Assembly (NCBI GenBank): GCA_027486755.1
Contig: JAIXOM010000013.1
Location: forward strand, 1 to 64,000
DNA length: 64,000 bases
Origin: Comamonadaceae bacterium
GTDB lineage: Bacteria; Pseudomonadota; Gammaproteobacteria; Burkholderiales; Burkholderiaceae_C
Direction of reading: 5' to 3'
The notes under the pieces: model-generated
The model's input: the letters and a program-made list of their open reading frames with translations, nothing else
Told to the model about the DNA's origin: nothing
The model's database searches: none
Made by a program: the position numbers and the translations under genes
In this document: piece after piece, positions 7,932 to 15,659 of the stretch
Position numbering within the stretch: the stretch's first letter is position 1
Layout: every line of letters begins with the position of its first letter

Positions 7932-9161
7932 TCACCCCCAAGGGCCCAAATAGGGCTCGCCCATGAAGCTGCCCGAGCCGGGCAGAATGGCCTCAGGCCA
8001 AGCTTGCCAATGACCGACCACGCCTGGGCGCTGAGCCAGGTTGGGGCTGTGCCCAGCCGAGGCGATTTGGTTCATCGCGTAGTACAGCTGAATCAAGTGC
8101 CCTGAGGGGTCCTTTAGAAAGGCCGAGTACTCGATGCCCGGTGTCAGCTCGGCCGGGATGTCCACAAACTGGCAGCCGCGCTCTTGCAGATAGTCCAGCG
8201 CATGCTTGAGCTGCCGATAGGTCGCCACCTGAATGCCAAAGCGCATCAGGGTGGTCGATGCATCCAGCCCCAGTTGGCTGCGCAGCGCCATGGGATAAAG
8301 CGCCAGGCTGTGGTGCTCGGTGCCGGTGCGCAGGAATACGCAGCGATGCCCCTGCCAGACCACGTCCTCGGTCCACTCAAAGCCCATGATGTCCAGGTAA
8401 AAGCGCTCCATCGCCTCCAGGTCGTGGCATAACAGGCCCACCGGGCCGACCCGTACCACCTTGAAAGGCCGGGCCAGCATGATGCCTTCCACGTCGTAAC
8501 GCGCCGGCTCTTTCTCGGGATGGCGAAAGCCGCTGGCCAGGTCGGTCTGCTGCGCCCGCATGTGATCGACCTCCTCATACTCAGGCGGCTGCGGCAGCTC
8601 GGGCCGCTGCAGAAAGCGCCGCTCATAAGCCAGCTTGGGCTTGGCGGTGCCCATCCAACCTATCTGCTCGATGCCGTAGTACAGCTCGTTGCGGTGGCCT
8701 TCGGGGTCGTAGGGGTAGACATGCCAGTTCGAGCCCGGCATGTCGCGACCGGCCCGGTTGATCGGCACCTTGTTGTGTTCGAAATAGTCGATGGCGCCTG
8801 AAATTTCCTGCAGGCTGCCGACCTGCCAGGTCAGCTGGTTGACCGTCACATCCTTGGGCGAGCGATCACCGCGGCCCATGGCCTGAAACACCTGACGGTC
8901 ACAAAACACCAGCGAATGGTGGTCGGTGCCGTGACGGGTGAAGTACAGATTGGTGTCGCCTATGCGCAGCAGCTCCTCGCGGCGCGGATGCTGCTCGGCA
9001 ATGTCCATGGGGTCGGAGATGCGAAAGCCCAGCAGGTCACAGTAAAAGGCGATGGCGGCCTGCGTATCGGTCATGTTCAGACCGAAATGCCCCAGGCGCC
9101 GCACCCTGAAAGGGCGCGCCAGCAGCACACCGCCCACATCAAACAGCCGGGAAGCATCCAT
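7932..9161 (-). CDS. Two-module VOC (extradiol dioxygenase-like) protein
   Basis: A 409-aa protein with two homologous VOC modules (about residues 15-165 and 228-365), each opening with VLLARPF/IMLARPF. Module 1 keeps a plausible extradiol metal triad: H25 in RRLGHFGL, H81 or H82 in DHHSLVF, and E159 in HRNELYY. In module 2 the first ligand is P240 and the last is Q358, so that module looks inactive. The ATG at 9161 has gaggag upstream. The longer frame would only add a non-homologous stretch. It is likely a ring-cleaving or related metal enzyme for an aromatic substrate, next to aldolase and Bug genes. Confidence 0.85.
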   Translation of the reverse strand: MDASRLFDVGGVLLARPFRVRRLGHFGLNMTDTQAAIAFYCDLLGFRISDPMDIAEQHPRREELLRIGDTNLYFTRHGTDHHSLVFCDRQVFQAMGRGDRSPKDVTVNQLTWQVGSLQEISGAIDYFEHNKVPINRAGRDMPGSNWHVYPYDPEGHRNELYYGIEQIGWMGTAKPKLAYERRFLQRPELPQPPEYEEVDHMRAQQTDLASGFRHPEKEPARYDVEGIMLARPFKVVRVGPVGLLCHDLEAMERFYLDIMGFEWTEDVVWQGHRCVFLRTGTEHHSLALYPMALRSQLGLDASTTLMRFGIQVATYRQLKHALDYLQERGCQFVDIPAELTPGIEYSAFLKDPSGHLIQLYYAMNQIASAGHSPNLAQRPGVVGHWQAWPEAILPGSGSFMGEPYLGPWG

Positions 9162-9335
9162 GGTCCTGAACTCCTCTTCTCTATCAGTGGTCAGCGCTGC
9201 AAGCATCGCCAGCCCGGCAAATACCAGGGCCCTGGCAGCCCTGACTTGCAAGAGCCACGCCCCCATCGCAGCTTAGCTCCGCGAGAGCGCATGCTAACGG
9301 GGTGGACAAGCGTGGGTTAGCCCGTGCTTACACCG

Positions 9336-9364
9336 TTGACAGGGGCATCGGCCTGCCCTAGCCT
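9336..9364 (+). promoter_or_regulatory. Candidate sigma-70 promoter for the aldolase-Bug-SDR operon
   Basis: TTGACA at 9336-9341 and TAGCCT at 9359-9364 are separated by 17 bases. The -35 is a consensus match, the -10 a moderate one. It ends about 30 bases before the aldolase ATG, which has a strong purine-rich Shine-Dalgarno (gggagaggag). Position and spacing support it; no transcript evidence is available. Confidence 0.55.
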
Positions 9365-9395
9365 CTGGACTTACAGAACAAGGGGGGGAGAGGAG

Positions 9396-10157
9396 ATGAC
9401 ACAGCGACGCGCGATCGCACCCATGCGCTCGACCAAGGCCGACGAAGCCAAGGCGCTCAAGGAACTCAAGCGCAACATGGTGCTGGGCTACCGCATCATG
9501 GCCCGCTACGGCATAGGCATAGGCCTACTGGGTCACTTCACCGCCCGGCTGCCAGGCAAGAACACCTTCTGGAGCTACCAGTGGGGCGACAGCTTTGACA
9601 CCGTGGTGGAAAAGAACCTGCGCGAATGCGACTTCGACTGCAACGTGATCACTGGTGACGGGAAGGTCAACGACTCGCTCAAGATCGAAGGCTTTCTTTA
9701 CGCCGCCCGCCCAGACATCCTGTGCGCCACCCACCACCACAGCGACAACTGCCTCGCCCTGGGCTCGATTGGTGAGATCGTGCGCCCCTTTGAGCGCTCG
9801 GCCGCTCGCGTCTACGACGACATGGTGCTGCTCGAAGACTTTGACAATGCGCACCGCGATCCCAAGGCCGCCAAGGCCTTTGTCAAGGCGGTGGGCAAAC
9901 GCAATGCGGTGATGATGCAGCACCACGGCATCATGCTCATGGGCTCGAGCATCCAGGAGCTCGTGGTGCGCACCAAAGAGGTTGAAATTTCGGCTGGCGT
10001 GCAGCTCAAGGCCATGGCAGCCGGAAAACTCAAGGTTCTCAGCCGCGAGGAAGCCATACGTGCGCGCGACTTCAAGCGCGCCGAATCATCCTACATGGGG
10101 GTTTGGAACTACGAAATGGGCAAGGTGCTTGAGGAAAACCCAGGCCTGTTCAAGTAA
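9396..10157 (+). CDS. Class II aldolase/adducin family protein
   Basis: A 253-aa member of the zinc-dependent class II aldolase/adducin fold. Metal-binding histidines are visible in ATHHHSDN and in MQHHGIMLMG, and the substrate loop region reads GLLGHFTARLPG. The family catalyses retro-aldol cleavage or decarboxylation of hydroxy acids and sugar phosphates. The ATG at 9396 follows gggagaggag directly, so I prefer it to a frame start 24 codons upstream. It is first in the operon aldolase-Bug receptor-SDR, which suggests uptake and breakdown of a hydroxylated carboxylate. That last point is inference. Confidence 0.88.
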   Translation: MTQRRAIAPMRSTKADEAKALKELKRNMVLGYRIMARYGIGIGLLGHFTARLPGKNTFWSYQWGDSFDTVVEKNLRECDFDCNVITGDGKVNDSLKIEGFLYAARPDILCATHHHSDNCLALGSIGEIVRPFERSAARVYDDMVLLEDFDNAHRDPKAAKAFVKAVGKRNAVMMQHHGIMLMGSSIQELVVRTKEVEISAGVQLKAMAAGKLKVLSREEAIRARDFKRAESSYMGVWNYEMGKVLEENPGLFK

Positions 10158-10208
10158 GGTCGCACGGCCTGCCCGGCAGGCCAACAGAAACACCAGGAGG
10201 AGTCTGAT

Positions 10209-11228
10209 ATGCCCCACCGATTGCTTGCATCCACAGATCAGGTAACAGCCGCAGCAGCCCCGCGCCGGCGCTCTGTGCTCAAGGCCTCAGCCGCTTTCAT
10301 GGCCCTGGGGCCCTTCATACAGGGCTCGGCAAGCGCACAGGGGCAACGAACCATACGCCTGGTCAGCGGATCGGCCCCAGGCGGCAGCACCGATCTGTTT
10401 GGCCGATTGATCGGGCCCAAGCTAGGTGAGCGACGCGGCGCGACCGTGATCGTCGACAACAAGCTCGGCGCTGGCGGCATGATTGCCGCCGAGAGCGTGG
10501 CCAACGCCCGGCCGGATGGCAGCTCGCTGCTGATCACCGCGAGTAACCACTCCACCGGCGCAGCCATGCGCAAGAGCTCGCCCTTCGACGCGATCCGAGA
10601 CTTCAGCTGGATTTCCAGCCTAACCACCTACGGCATGGTGCTGGCGGTCGGGCCCAACTCGCGCCACAAGAGCTTGCAGGATCTGCTGGCCTTTGCCAAA
10701 GCCAACCCCAAGGCAGTGAGCTTTTCTTCGGTAGGCGTTGGCACCGCGCACCACCTGCTGGGCGAATGGATCAACGCGGAGCTGGGCATCGAGCTCACCC
10801 ATGTGCCCTACAAGGGCAGCCCGCTGGCGCTGACCGACCTGCTGGGCGGTCAGATCGACATGATGATCGACACCGCCACCTTTGTGGTGCCACAGTCGCG
10901 CCAGGGCAAGCTCAAGCCACTGGCGGTGACCACGCGCGGCCCTTCGGAGGATCTGCCCGGCGTGCCCACGCTCAATAGCTTTATCGCTGGCATGGAATAC
11001 GACTCCTGGATCGGCATCACCGGCCCCAAGGGCATGCCGGCCGAGCTGGTGCAGCAGCTCAATCAGGATCTGCGCGAGATCGTCAATCTGCCCGATATCC
11101 GCCAGCGCTTCATTGACATGGGCGCCGCCCCCAAGGTGGGTACGCCCGATGAATTTCGGCAGCTCGCTGAAAAAGACCTGGCCCAGTGGCGCAAGGTCAT
11201 CGATAACCGCAACATCCCGCGGCTCTAA
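10209..11228 (+). CDS. Bug-family (TctC-like) periplasmic solute-binding protein
   Basis: A 339-aa tripartite-tricarboxylate-transporter receptor. The N-terminus has RRRSVLKAS before a hydrophobic stretch and the cleavage-like SASAQ, so export may be through Tat rather than Sec. The Bug signature follows: IRLVSGSAPGGSTD, GGMIAAESVANARPDG, and later VPYKGSPLALTDLLGGQID. The C-terminus is DLAQWRKVIDN. It lies 51 bases after the aldolase with AGGAGG upstream. No TctA/TctB partner is nearby, as for most Bug receptors. The ligand is probably an organic acid. Confidence 0.92.
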   Translation: MPHRLLASTDQVTAAAAPRRRSVLKASAAFMALGPFIQGSASAQGQRTIRLVSGSAPGGSTDLFGRLIGPKLGERRGATVIVDNKLGAGGMIAAESVANARPDGSSLLITASNHSTGAAMRKSSPFDAIRDFSWISSLTTYGMVLAVGPNSRHKSLQDLLAFAKANPKAVSFSSVGVGTAHHLLGEWINAELGIELTHVPYKGSPLALTDLLGGQIDMMIDTATFVVPQSRQGKLKPLAVTTRGPSEDLPGVPTLNSFIAGMEYDSWIGITGPKGMPAELVQQLNQDLREIVNLPDIRQRFIDMGAAPKVGTPDEFRQLAEKDLAQWRKVIDNRNIPRL

Positions 11229-11258
11229 AACCACCTACCGATTGCACGGACGCCCCCC

Positions 11259-11930
11259 ATGAGCACCATCGTCATCACCGGAGCCGGGCGCGGCATCGGC
11301 CGGGAAATGGCTGGCCAATACCTGGCAGAAGGCCATCGTGTGATTGCCACCGTGCGCAGCCAGGAGCACGCCGACCAATTGCGCGCCCTGGGCGCGCAAA
11401 CGCATTTTGTGGAGATGACCGACCCACAGTCGATTGCCGCCTTCGGCCAAGCCGTGGCCGACGAGACCATAGACGTGCTGATCGTCAACGCCGGCATCAT
11501 GCGTCAGCGCGACATGCGCTTTAGCAACATCGATGTACGGGTGTTCCAGGAATGCTTTCAGGTCAACTGCATTGCCCCGGCGCTGTTGGCCGGCCATCTG
11601 CTCGCACCGGTGCGGCGCAGCCAGGGCCGCAAGATGATCGCCATCAGCAGCGGCCGCGCCTGCATCTCGCGCAACACCACCGGCAGCGTGTTGATGTACC
11701 GCGCCTCCAAGGCCGCCCTGAACATGACCTGGAAGACCCTGGCCAGCGACGAGCCCGACATCATGGCCTTGCTCATACACCCAGGCCGGGTGCGCACCAG
11801 CATGGGCTTGCCCGAGGCCGAGCTTTCGCCCGAGGAAAGCGCCAGCGCGGTGCGCAAGGTGATTGCCGAAAGCGGGCCGCAGCACAGCGGCTGCTTTGTC
11901 AATTACGCCGGCCAGACCATGCCCTGGTGA
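11259..11930 (+). CDS. Short-chain dehydrogenase/reductase (classical SDR)
   Basis: A 223-aa NAD(P)-dependent oxidoreductase. Cofactor motif TGAGRGIG is at residues 7-14, NAGIM is the central motif and the active-site pair is YRASK. It is slightly shorter than the 245-250 aa usual for classical SDRs, with a shortened C-terminus. It follows the Bug gene by 30 bases and is probably the last gene of the aldolase operon, where it would oxidise or reduce a hydroxyl next to the bond cut by the aldolase. The substrate is unknown. Confidence 0.88.
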   Translation: MSTIVITGAGRGIGREMAGQYLAEGHRVIATVRSQEHADQLRALGAQTHFVEMTDPQSIAAFGQAVADETIDVLIVNAGIMRQRDMRFSNIDVRVFQECFQVNCIAPALLAGHLLAPVRRSQGRKMIAISSGRACISRNTTGSVLMYRASKAALNMTWKTLASDEPDIMALLIHPGRVRTSMGLPEAELSPEESASAVRKVIAESGPQHSGCFVNYAGQTMPW

Positions 11931-11945
11931 GGGCCTCACGGCGGA

Positions 11946-12635
11946 TTATTTTTCCGGGTCGCCGTCGGTCAGATAGTCCCAGGCCCGCTCCAAGATGCCG
12001 CCCGACCAGGTGGCACGCGACGCCGCCTGCTGCGCGCTCTTGAACACCGTCTCATCGGCCCGCCCGGCGGCCAGCACCGCCAACTCCACCCGGGCCGCAT
12101 CCTCCAGGAACCAGGCCAGCGCCACAGACTGTTCGATGGAGTCGCCCGCCGTTACCGCACCGTTGACACTGACCACCACCGCCGGCGCCGCGCCCAAGGT
12201 AGCCGCCACCTTGGTGGCCAGCTCGTCCTGGCGGATCAGCTCGGTATCGGGCCAATAGGGCGCCCGGGGATAGAAGAAGGCCGACAGGCCGTGGCGCGCC
12301 GCCGGGCCCAAGCCCATGGCCGACAAGGCCATCACCTGCGGCGACATGAAGCGGCTGATGCCCTGCACATCCGGCCGGGCGCGATAAATCGCCTGATGCA
12401 TGCGCACCTCGCCCAGCACACCAGCGGGCAGCGGCTGATCGACCGCCACCACCGAGCCCACATCATCGGGGCCGATCAGGGCCATGGCCTTGCCCTTGCA
12501 CACCAGAAACTCGCGCTCGTTCAGCCGCAGGCTGCAATGACCAAAGGCGGTGACCAATCCGGCGCGGGCCAGCGCGCGCGCGGCCATGCGCACCTTGCGC
12601 TGCTGTTCCTCGGTAGGCTGGGTCGATGTGCTCAT
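11946..12635 (-). CDS. Degenerate class II aldolase/adducin-fold protein
   Basis: A 229-aa relative of class II aldolases. The fold signature is clear (AARALARAGLVTAFGHCSLR, EVRMHQAIYRARPDV, then the sheet region around AAPAVVVSVNG). The usual metal site is missing: the expected HTHS position reads RFMSP, and the expected NHG motif reads VNGAVTAG. It therefore probably cannot bind Zn in the canonical way and may be non-catalytic or have another chemistry. The ATG at 12635 has agggag upstream and is preferred over a start 55 codons earlier. It is divergent from the cupin operon. Confidence 0.8.
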   Translation of the reverse strand: MSTSTQPTEEQQRKVRMAARALARAGLVTAFGHCSLRLNEREFLVCKGKAMALIGPDDVGSVVAVDQPLPAGVLGEVRMHQAIYRARPDVQGISRFMSPQVMALSAMGLGPAARHGLSAFFYPRAPYWPDTELIRQDELATKVAATLGAAPAVVVSVNGAVTAGDSIEQSVALAWFLEDAARVELAVLAAGRADETVFKSAQQAASRATWSGGILERAWDYLTDGDPEK

Positions 12636-12706
12636 GAAAGACTCCCTGTGGTCAGATGCGTAAGACTCGCCAAATTGTGCACGAGCTATCCATGCGTCTC
12701 TACGCA

Positions 12707-12736
12707 TTGACGTTCGTTCAAGACGGTGCCTAGAAT
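12707..12736 (+). promoter_or_regulatory. Candidate promoter for the cupin-SDR-SDR-HpaI-Bug operon
   Basis: TTGACG at 12707-12712 and TAGAAT at 12731-12736 are separated by 18 bases, about 62 bases before the cupin ATG. The intergenic region 12636-12798 is shared with the divergent aldolase-fold gene, so a common regulator could act here. No regulator gene lies next to it. Confidence 0.55.
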
Positions 12737-12798
12737 AACTTAGGACACTAAAAAAGACGCCTCGCTCGCCGAGCGAGGGCCTGAACAGGAAGGGATCC

Positions 12799-13290
12799 AT
12801 GAATCAGCAGGTCAATCTGGAGGTATTCAACGAGCGTGACTACCCGGCTGACAAAAAGCCGAGCGGCTACCCGGACTGGCCGCCGCAGAGCTTTCATGTC
12901 AGCCACCTGAACGAAGACTCCTTCAAGACGCCGGGCTTTCGGCCCTGGTCGCTCTCGCGTGATCTGGGCATGATCGCGGCCACCGGCGGCATGGTCGACG
13001 CCCATGTCAACCGCCGCGCCCGCCCCTTCAATGCCGAGGAGATCTCGCACCGGCATTTCCACAATGTCCACTACCAGATGATCTACGTCCTCAAAGGCTG
13101 GATGCGCAGCGAGTTCGAAGGCCATGGCGAGATTTTGATGAAGGAAGGCAGTTGCTGGCTACAGCCGCCGCGCCTGAAGCACACGGTGATGGGCTTTTCC
13201 GATGACCTGGAGCTGCTCGAAGTCATCATCCCGGCCAAGTACGACACGGTCATGCTCAACGAGCCGCCCGGCGGCCACCCCAAGGCATGA
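12799..13290 (+). CDS. Cupin-domain protein
   Basis: A 163-aa single-domain cupin. Motif 1 reads HRHFHNVHYQMIYVLKGW: the HxH pair is present, but the usual metal glutamate is replaced by Q. Motif 2 includes CWLQPPRLKHTVMG with its conserved histidine. The protein may bind a metal with a reduced ligand set, or bind a small molecule without catalysis. A purine-rich Shine-Dalgarno (aggaaggg) precedes the ATG. Its stop overlaps the next SDR start as ATGA, so the two are probably translationally coupled. Confidence 0.83.
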   Translation: MNQQVNLEVFNERDYPADKKPSGYPDWPPQSFHVSHLNEDSFKTPGFRPWSLSRDLGMIAATGGMVDAHVNRRARPFNAEEISHRHFHNVHYQMIYVLKGWMRSEFEGHGEILMKEGSCWLQPPRLKHTVMGFSDDLELLEVIIPAKYDTVMLNEPPGGHPKA

Positions 13291-14024
13291 ACGCGACCCA
13301 CTCGGCTCGCCTGCGCGGTCAGACCGCGCTGATCACCGGCGCCAGCGCCGGCATCGGCAAAGCCTGCGCTTTGACGCTGGCGGCGCAAGGCATAGACTTG
13401 GTGCTCACAGGTCGCAATGCCGAGGCGCTCGAAGCGGTGGCGGCGCAGTGCCAATCTGGCGGCACGAAGGTGCTGACCCTGGCCGGCGACCTGACCGACA
13501 CGGGCTTCGTACAGCGGCTGAGCGAGGAAGCCTCGCACGTGCAAGTGCTGGTCAACAACGCCGGCGTGCTGACCTATGCGCCGGTGCTGGAGATCACCAC
13601 CGAGCAATGCGCGCAGATGTTTGCCACTAATGTGGTCGCCGCTTTTGACCTGACCCGTGCCATCGCTGCGCACATGGTCAAGCGCGGCTCGGGCCACCTG
13701 GTGTTCATCACCTCAGGCGCTGCGCGCAACGTGGCCCAGCATGGCGTGGTCTACGCTGCCACCAAGCATGCGCTGTCGGCTTTTGCCAAGGGCTTCCGGC
13801 TCGAACTCAAAAGCCATCGCATCAAGGTCAGCGAGATCGCGCCGGGCATGGTTGATACCGACATCCGTCAAAGCAGCACCCACCCCGATGTGGTGAAGTC
13901 ACTGGCGGCGCGCAAATTCGCACCGCTGCGCGCCCAGGAGGTGGCCGACGCCCTGCTCTATGCCTTGCTGCAAGACAGCAACAGCGCCACCGAGTTGATC
14001 GAACTTCGTCCCGCCTTCGGATAG
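13287..14024 (+). CDS. Short-chain dehydrogenase/reductase (classical SDR)
   Basis: A 245-aa classical SDR with the full motif set: TGASAGIG for the cofactor, NNAGV, the catalytic serine in ITSGAARN, and YAATK. The start overlaps the cupin stop by 4 bases. Only 4 bases separate it from a second SDR gene, which lacks the catalytic lysine, so the pair could form a heteromer or catalyse successive steps. It is probably an alcohol dehydrogenase or ketoreductase of an organic-acid pathway. Confidence 0.9.
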   Translation: MNATHSARLRGQTALITGASAGIGKACALTLAAQGIDLVLTGRNAEALEAVAAQCQSGGTKVLTLAGDLTDTGFVQRLSEEASHVQVLVNNAGVLTYAPVLEITTEQCAQMFATNVVAAFDLTRAIAAHMVKRGSGHLVFITSGAARNVAQHGVVYAATKHALSAFAKGFRLELKSHRIKVSEIAPGMVDTDIRQSSTHPDVVKSLAARKFAPLRAQEVADALLYALLQDSNSATELIELRPAFG

Positions 14025-14028
14025 ACCC

Positions 14029-14829
14029 ATGGACCTGCAGCTTCAAGGAAAACACGCTCTGGTCACCGGCGCTTCGCAAGGCATAGGCATGGCCATTGCC
14101 CAGGCGCTGGCCGCCGAAGGTTGCCACCTGCATCTGGCAGCACGCAACCCGCAGGCCCTGCAAGCCCTGGCCGAAGGTCTGAGCGGCGAGCATGGTGTGC
14201 AGGTACACACCCATCCGGCCGACCTGTCGAAGGCACACGACATACAGAACCTGGCCACCGCCTGCGCGCAGGTTGACATCCTGGTCAACAACGCCGGCGC
14301 GATTCCGCGCGGCAGCGTGCTCGAACTCGACGACGAACGCTGGCGCCAGAGCTGGGAGCTCAAGGTCTTTGGCTACCTCAACCTTACCCGCGCGCTGTAT
14401 GCGCACATGGTCAAGCGGCAAGCCGGCGTGATCCTCAACATCATCGGCATCGGCGCCGAGCGGCTCGACTACGGCTACGCAGCCGGCTCCATGGGCAATG
14501 CAGCTTTGGTGGCCCTGACCCGCACCATCGGCGGGGTCAGCCTCGACCTGGGTGTGCGCGTGCTGGGCCTGAGCCCGGGCTGGGTGGAAACCGAAAAAGC
14601 CAAACGCACCATGCGCCAGCGCGCCGCGACCTTGCTCGGCGATGAAAACCGCTGGCCTGAGATGGCCCAGGACTTCCCGCGCGGCAAGCTGATCGATCCA
14701 CAGGAGGTGGCCGATGTGGCCACCTTCCTGTGCTCGCCACGCGCCGCGGGCATGTCGGGTACTGTCGTGACGGTGGATGCGGGCTTCACCTCGCGCGGCT
14801 ACCCACCGCCCAAGCCGGGCACCACCTGA
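14029..14829 (+). CDS. SDR-family protein without the YxxxK lysine
   Basis: A 266-aa SDR fold with an intact cofactor motif TGASQGIG and NNAGAI. The active-site segment reads YGYAAGSMGNAAL where YxxxK is expected: tyrosine is present but lysine is absent from both possible registers. I recall similar Y-x-x-G-x-x-GNAAL proteins among betaproteobacterial SDRs, so this may be a divergent subfamily rather than a mutation. It lies between the complete SDR and the HpaI aldolase. Reaction unknown. Confidence 0.83.
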   Translation: MDLQLQGKHALVTGASQGIGMAIAQALAAEGCHLHLAARNPQALQALAEGLSGEHGVQVHTHPADLSKAHDIQNLATACAQVDILVNNAGAIPRGSVLELDDERWRQSWELKVFGYLNLTRALYAHMVKRQAGVILNIIGIGAERLDYGYAAGSMGNAALVALTRTIGGVSLDLGVRVLGLSPGWVETEKAKRTMRQRAATLLGDENRWPEMAQDFPRGKLIDPQEVADVATFLCSPRAAGMSGTVVTVDAGFTSRGYPPPKPGTT

Positions 14830-14838
14830 AAGCGCCTG

Positions 14839-15633
14839 ATGAGCAGCCCATCCACCCATCCCTTGCGCAGCAAGTTGGCCACTGGCGGCTGCGTCAAGCT
14901 GATGTCGCTGCGCCAGTTGCGCAGCGTCGATGCGGTCTTCATCCTGCGCGAGGCAGGCTTTGATGGCTTTTACATCGACGCCGAGCACGGCGTGTTCTCC
15001 CTGCGTGAAATCGCCGACCTGTGCCAGATGGCCCAGGCCTGCAATATGACCGCCTTGGTGCGGGTGCATTCGGCCGAGGTGGGCACGGTCGGCCCCATCC
15101 TCGACTGCGGCGCCACCGGTCTGATCATCCCGCACGTTAGCAGCCGCCAAGACATCCAAGCCGCACTCGACCTGGCCAAATACCCGCCGCTCGGTCGTCG
15201 CTCGATGGCAGCCATAGGCCCGGCCTCGGCTTATCGGCGCCAGCCTGCCGCCGAGGCGGTGCCCCAGCGCAACAGCGAGGTGTTCATGATCGCCATGATC
15301 GAGACCGCGCAAGGCGTGGCCCGGGCCGAAGAAATTGCGGCCACCGAAGGCGTCGATGCGCTGATGATGGGGCCAATGGACCTGAGCCTTGAATTGGGCT
15401 TGCCCGGGCAAGTCCGTCACGAGAGCATCTGCCAGGCCTATCTGAGCGCCGCCGCCGCGGCACAGCGCTGCGGCAAGCATTTCGTGGCCGGCGGGGCCGG
15501 CGGCCCCCCCATGGCCGACATGGTGACCGCCGGTGCCCGCCTGCTGATGGGCGGCAATGACGGCGCCTACCTGATAGAGGCACTGCAAAAGGCGGTGCAA
15601 TCCATGCAAGAAGCCGCTGCCACTGCACGCTGA
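14839..15633 (+). CDS. HpcH/HpaI-family aldolase
   Basis: A 264-aa class II metal-dependent aldolase of the HpaI/GarL/RhmA type. Motifs seen are DAEHG (catalytic histidine), LVRVH (substrate arginine), MIETAQGV (metal glutamate) and GPMDLSLELG (metal aspartate). Family members cleave 2-keto-4-hydroxy acids to pyruvate and an aldehyde. It starts 9 bases after the SDR stop and is followed by a Bug receptor, fitting a route in which an imported hydroxy acid is oxidised by the SDRs and then cleaved. Confidence 0.9.
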   Translation: MSSPSTHPLRSKLATGGCVKLMSLRQLRSVDAVFILREAGFDGFYIDAEHGVFSLREIADLCQMAQACNMTALVRVHSAEVGTVGPILDCGATGLIIPHVSSRQDIQAALDLAKYPPLGRRSMAAIGPASAYRRQPAAEAVPQRNSEVFMIAMIETAQGVARAEEIAATEGVDALMMGPMDLSLELGLPGQVRHESICQAYLSAAAAAQRCGKHFVAGGAGGPPMADMVTAGARLLMGGNDGAYLIEALQKAVQSMQEAAATAR

Positions 15634-15659
15634 CACCAGAAACCTACCGAGGAAACACC

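Noticed and set aside
9162..9266. N-terminal extension of the two-module VOC protein with a hydrophobic, signal-like stretch
   Set aside because: A better ribosome site (gaggag) lies before the ATG at 9161, and the homologous sequence begins there; a secreted extradiol-type enzyme would be unexpected.
13828..15636. Very long open frame (about 600 codons) on the minus strand across SDR, SDR and HpaI genes
   Set aside because: It lies antisense to three genes with clear motifs; its translation is rich in H, G, A and Q with no domain pattern, as expected for a shadow frame in GC-rich DNA.
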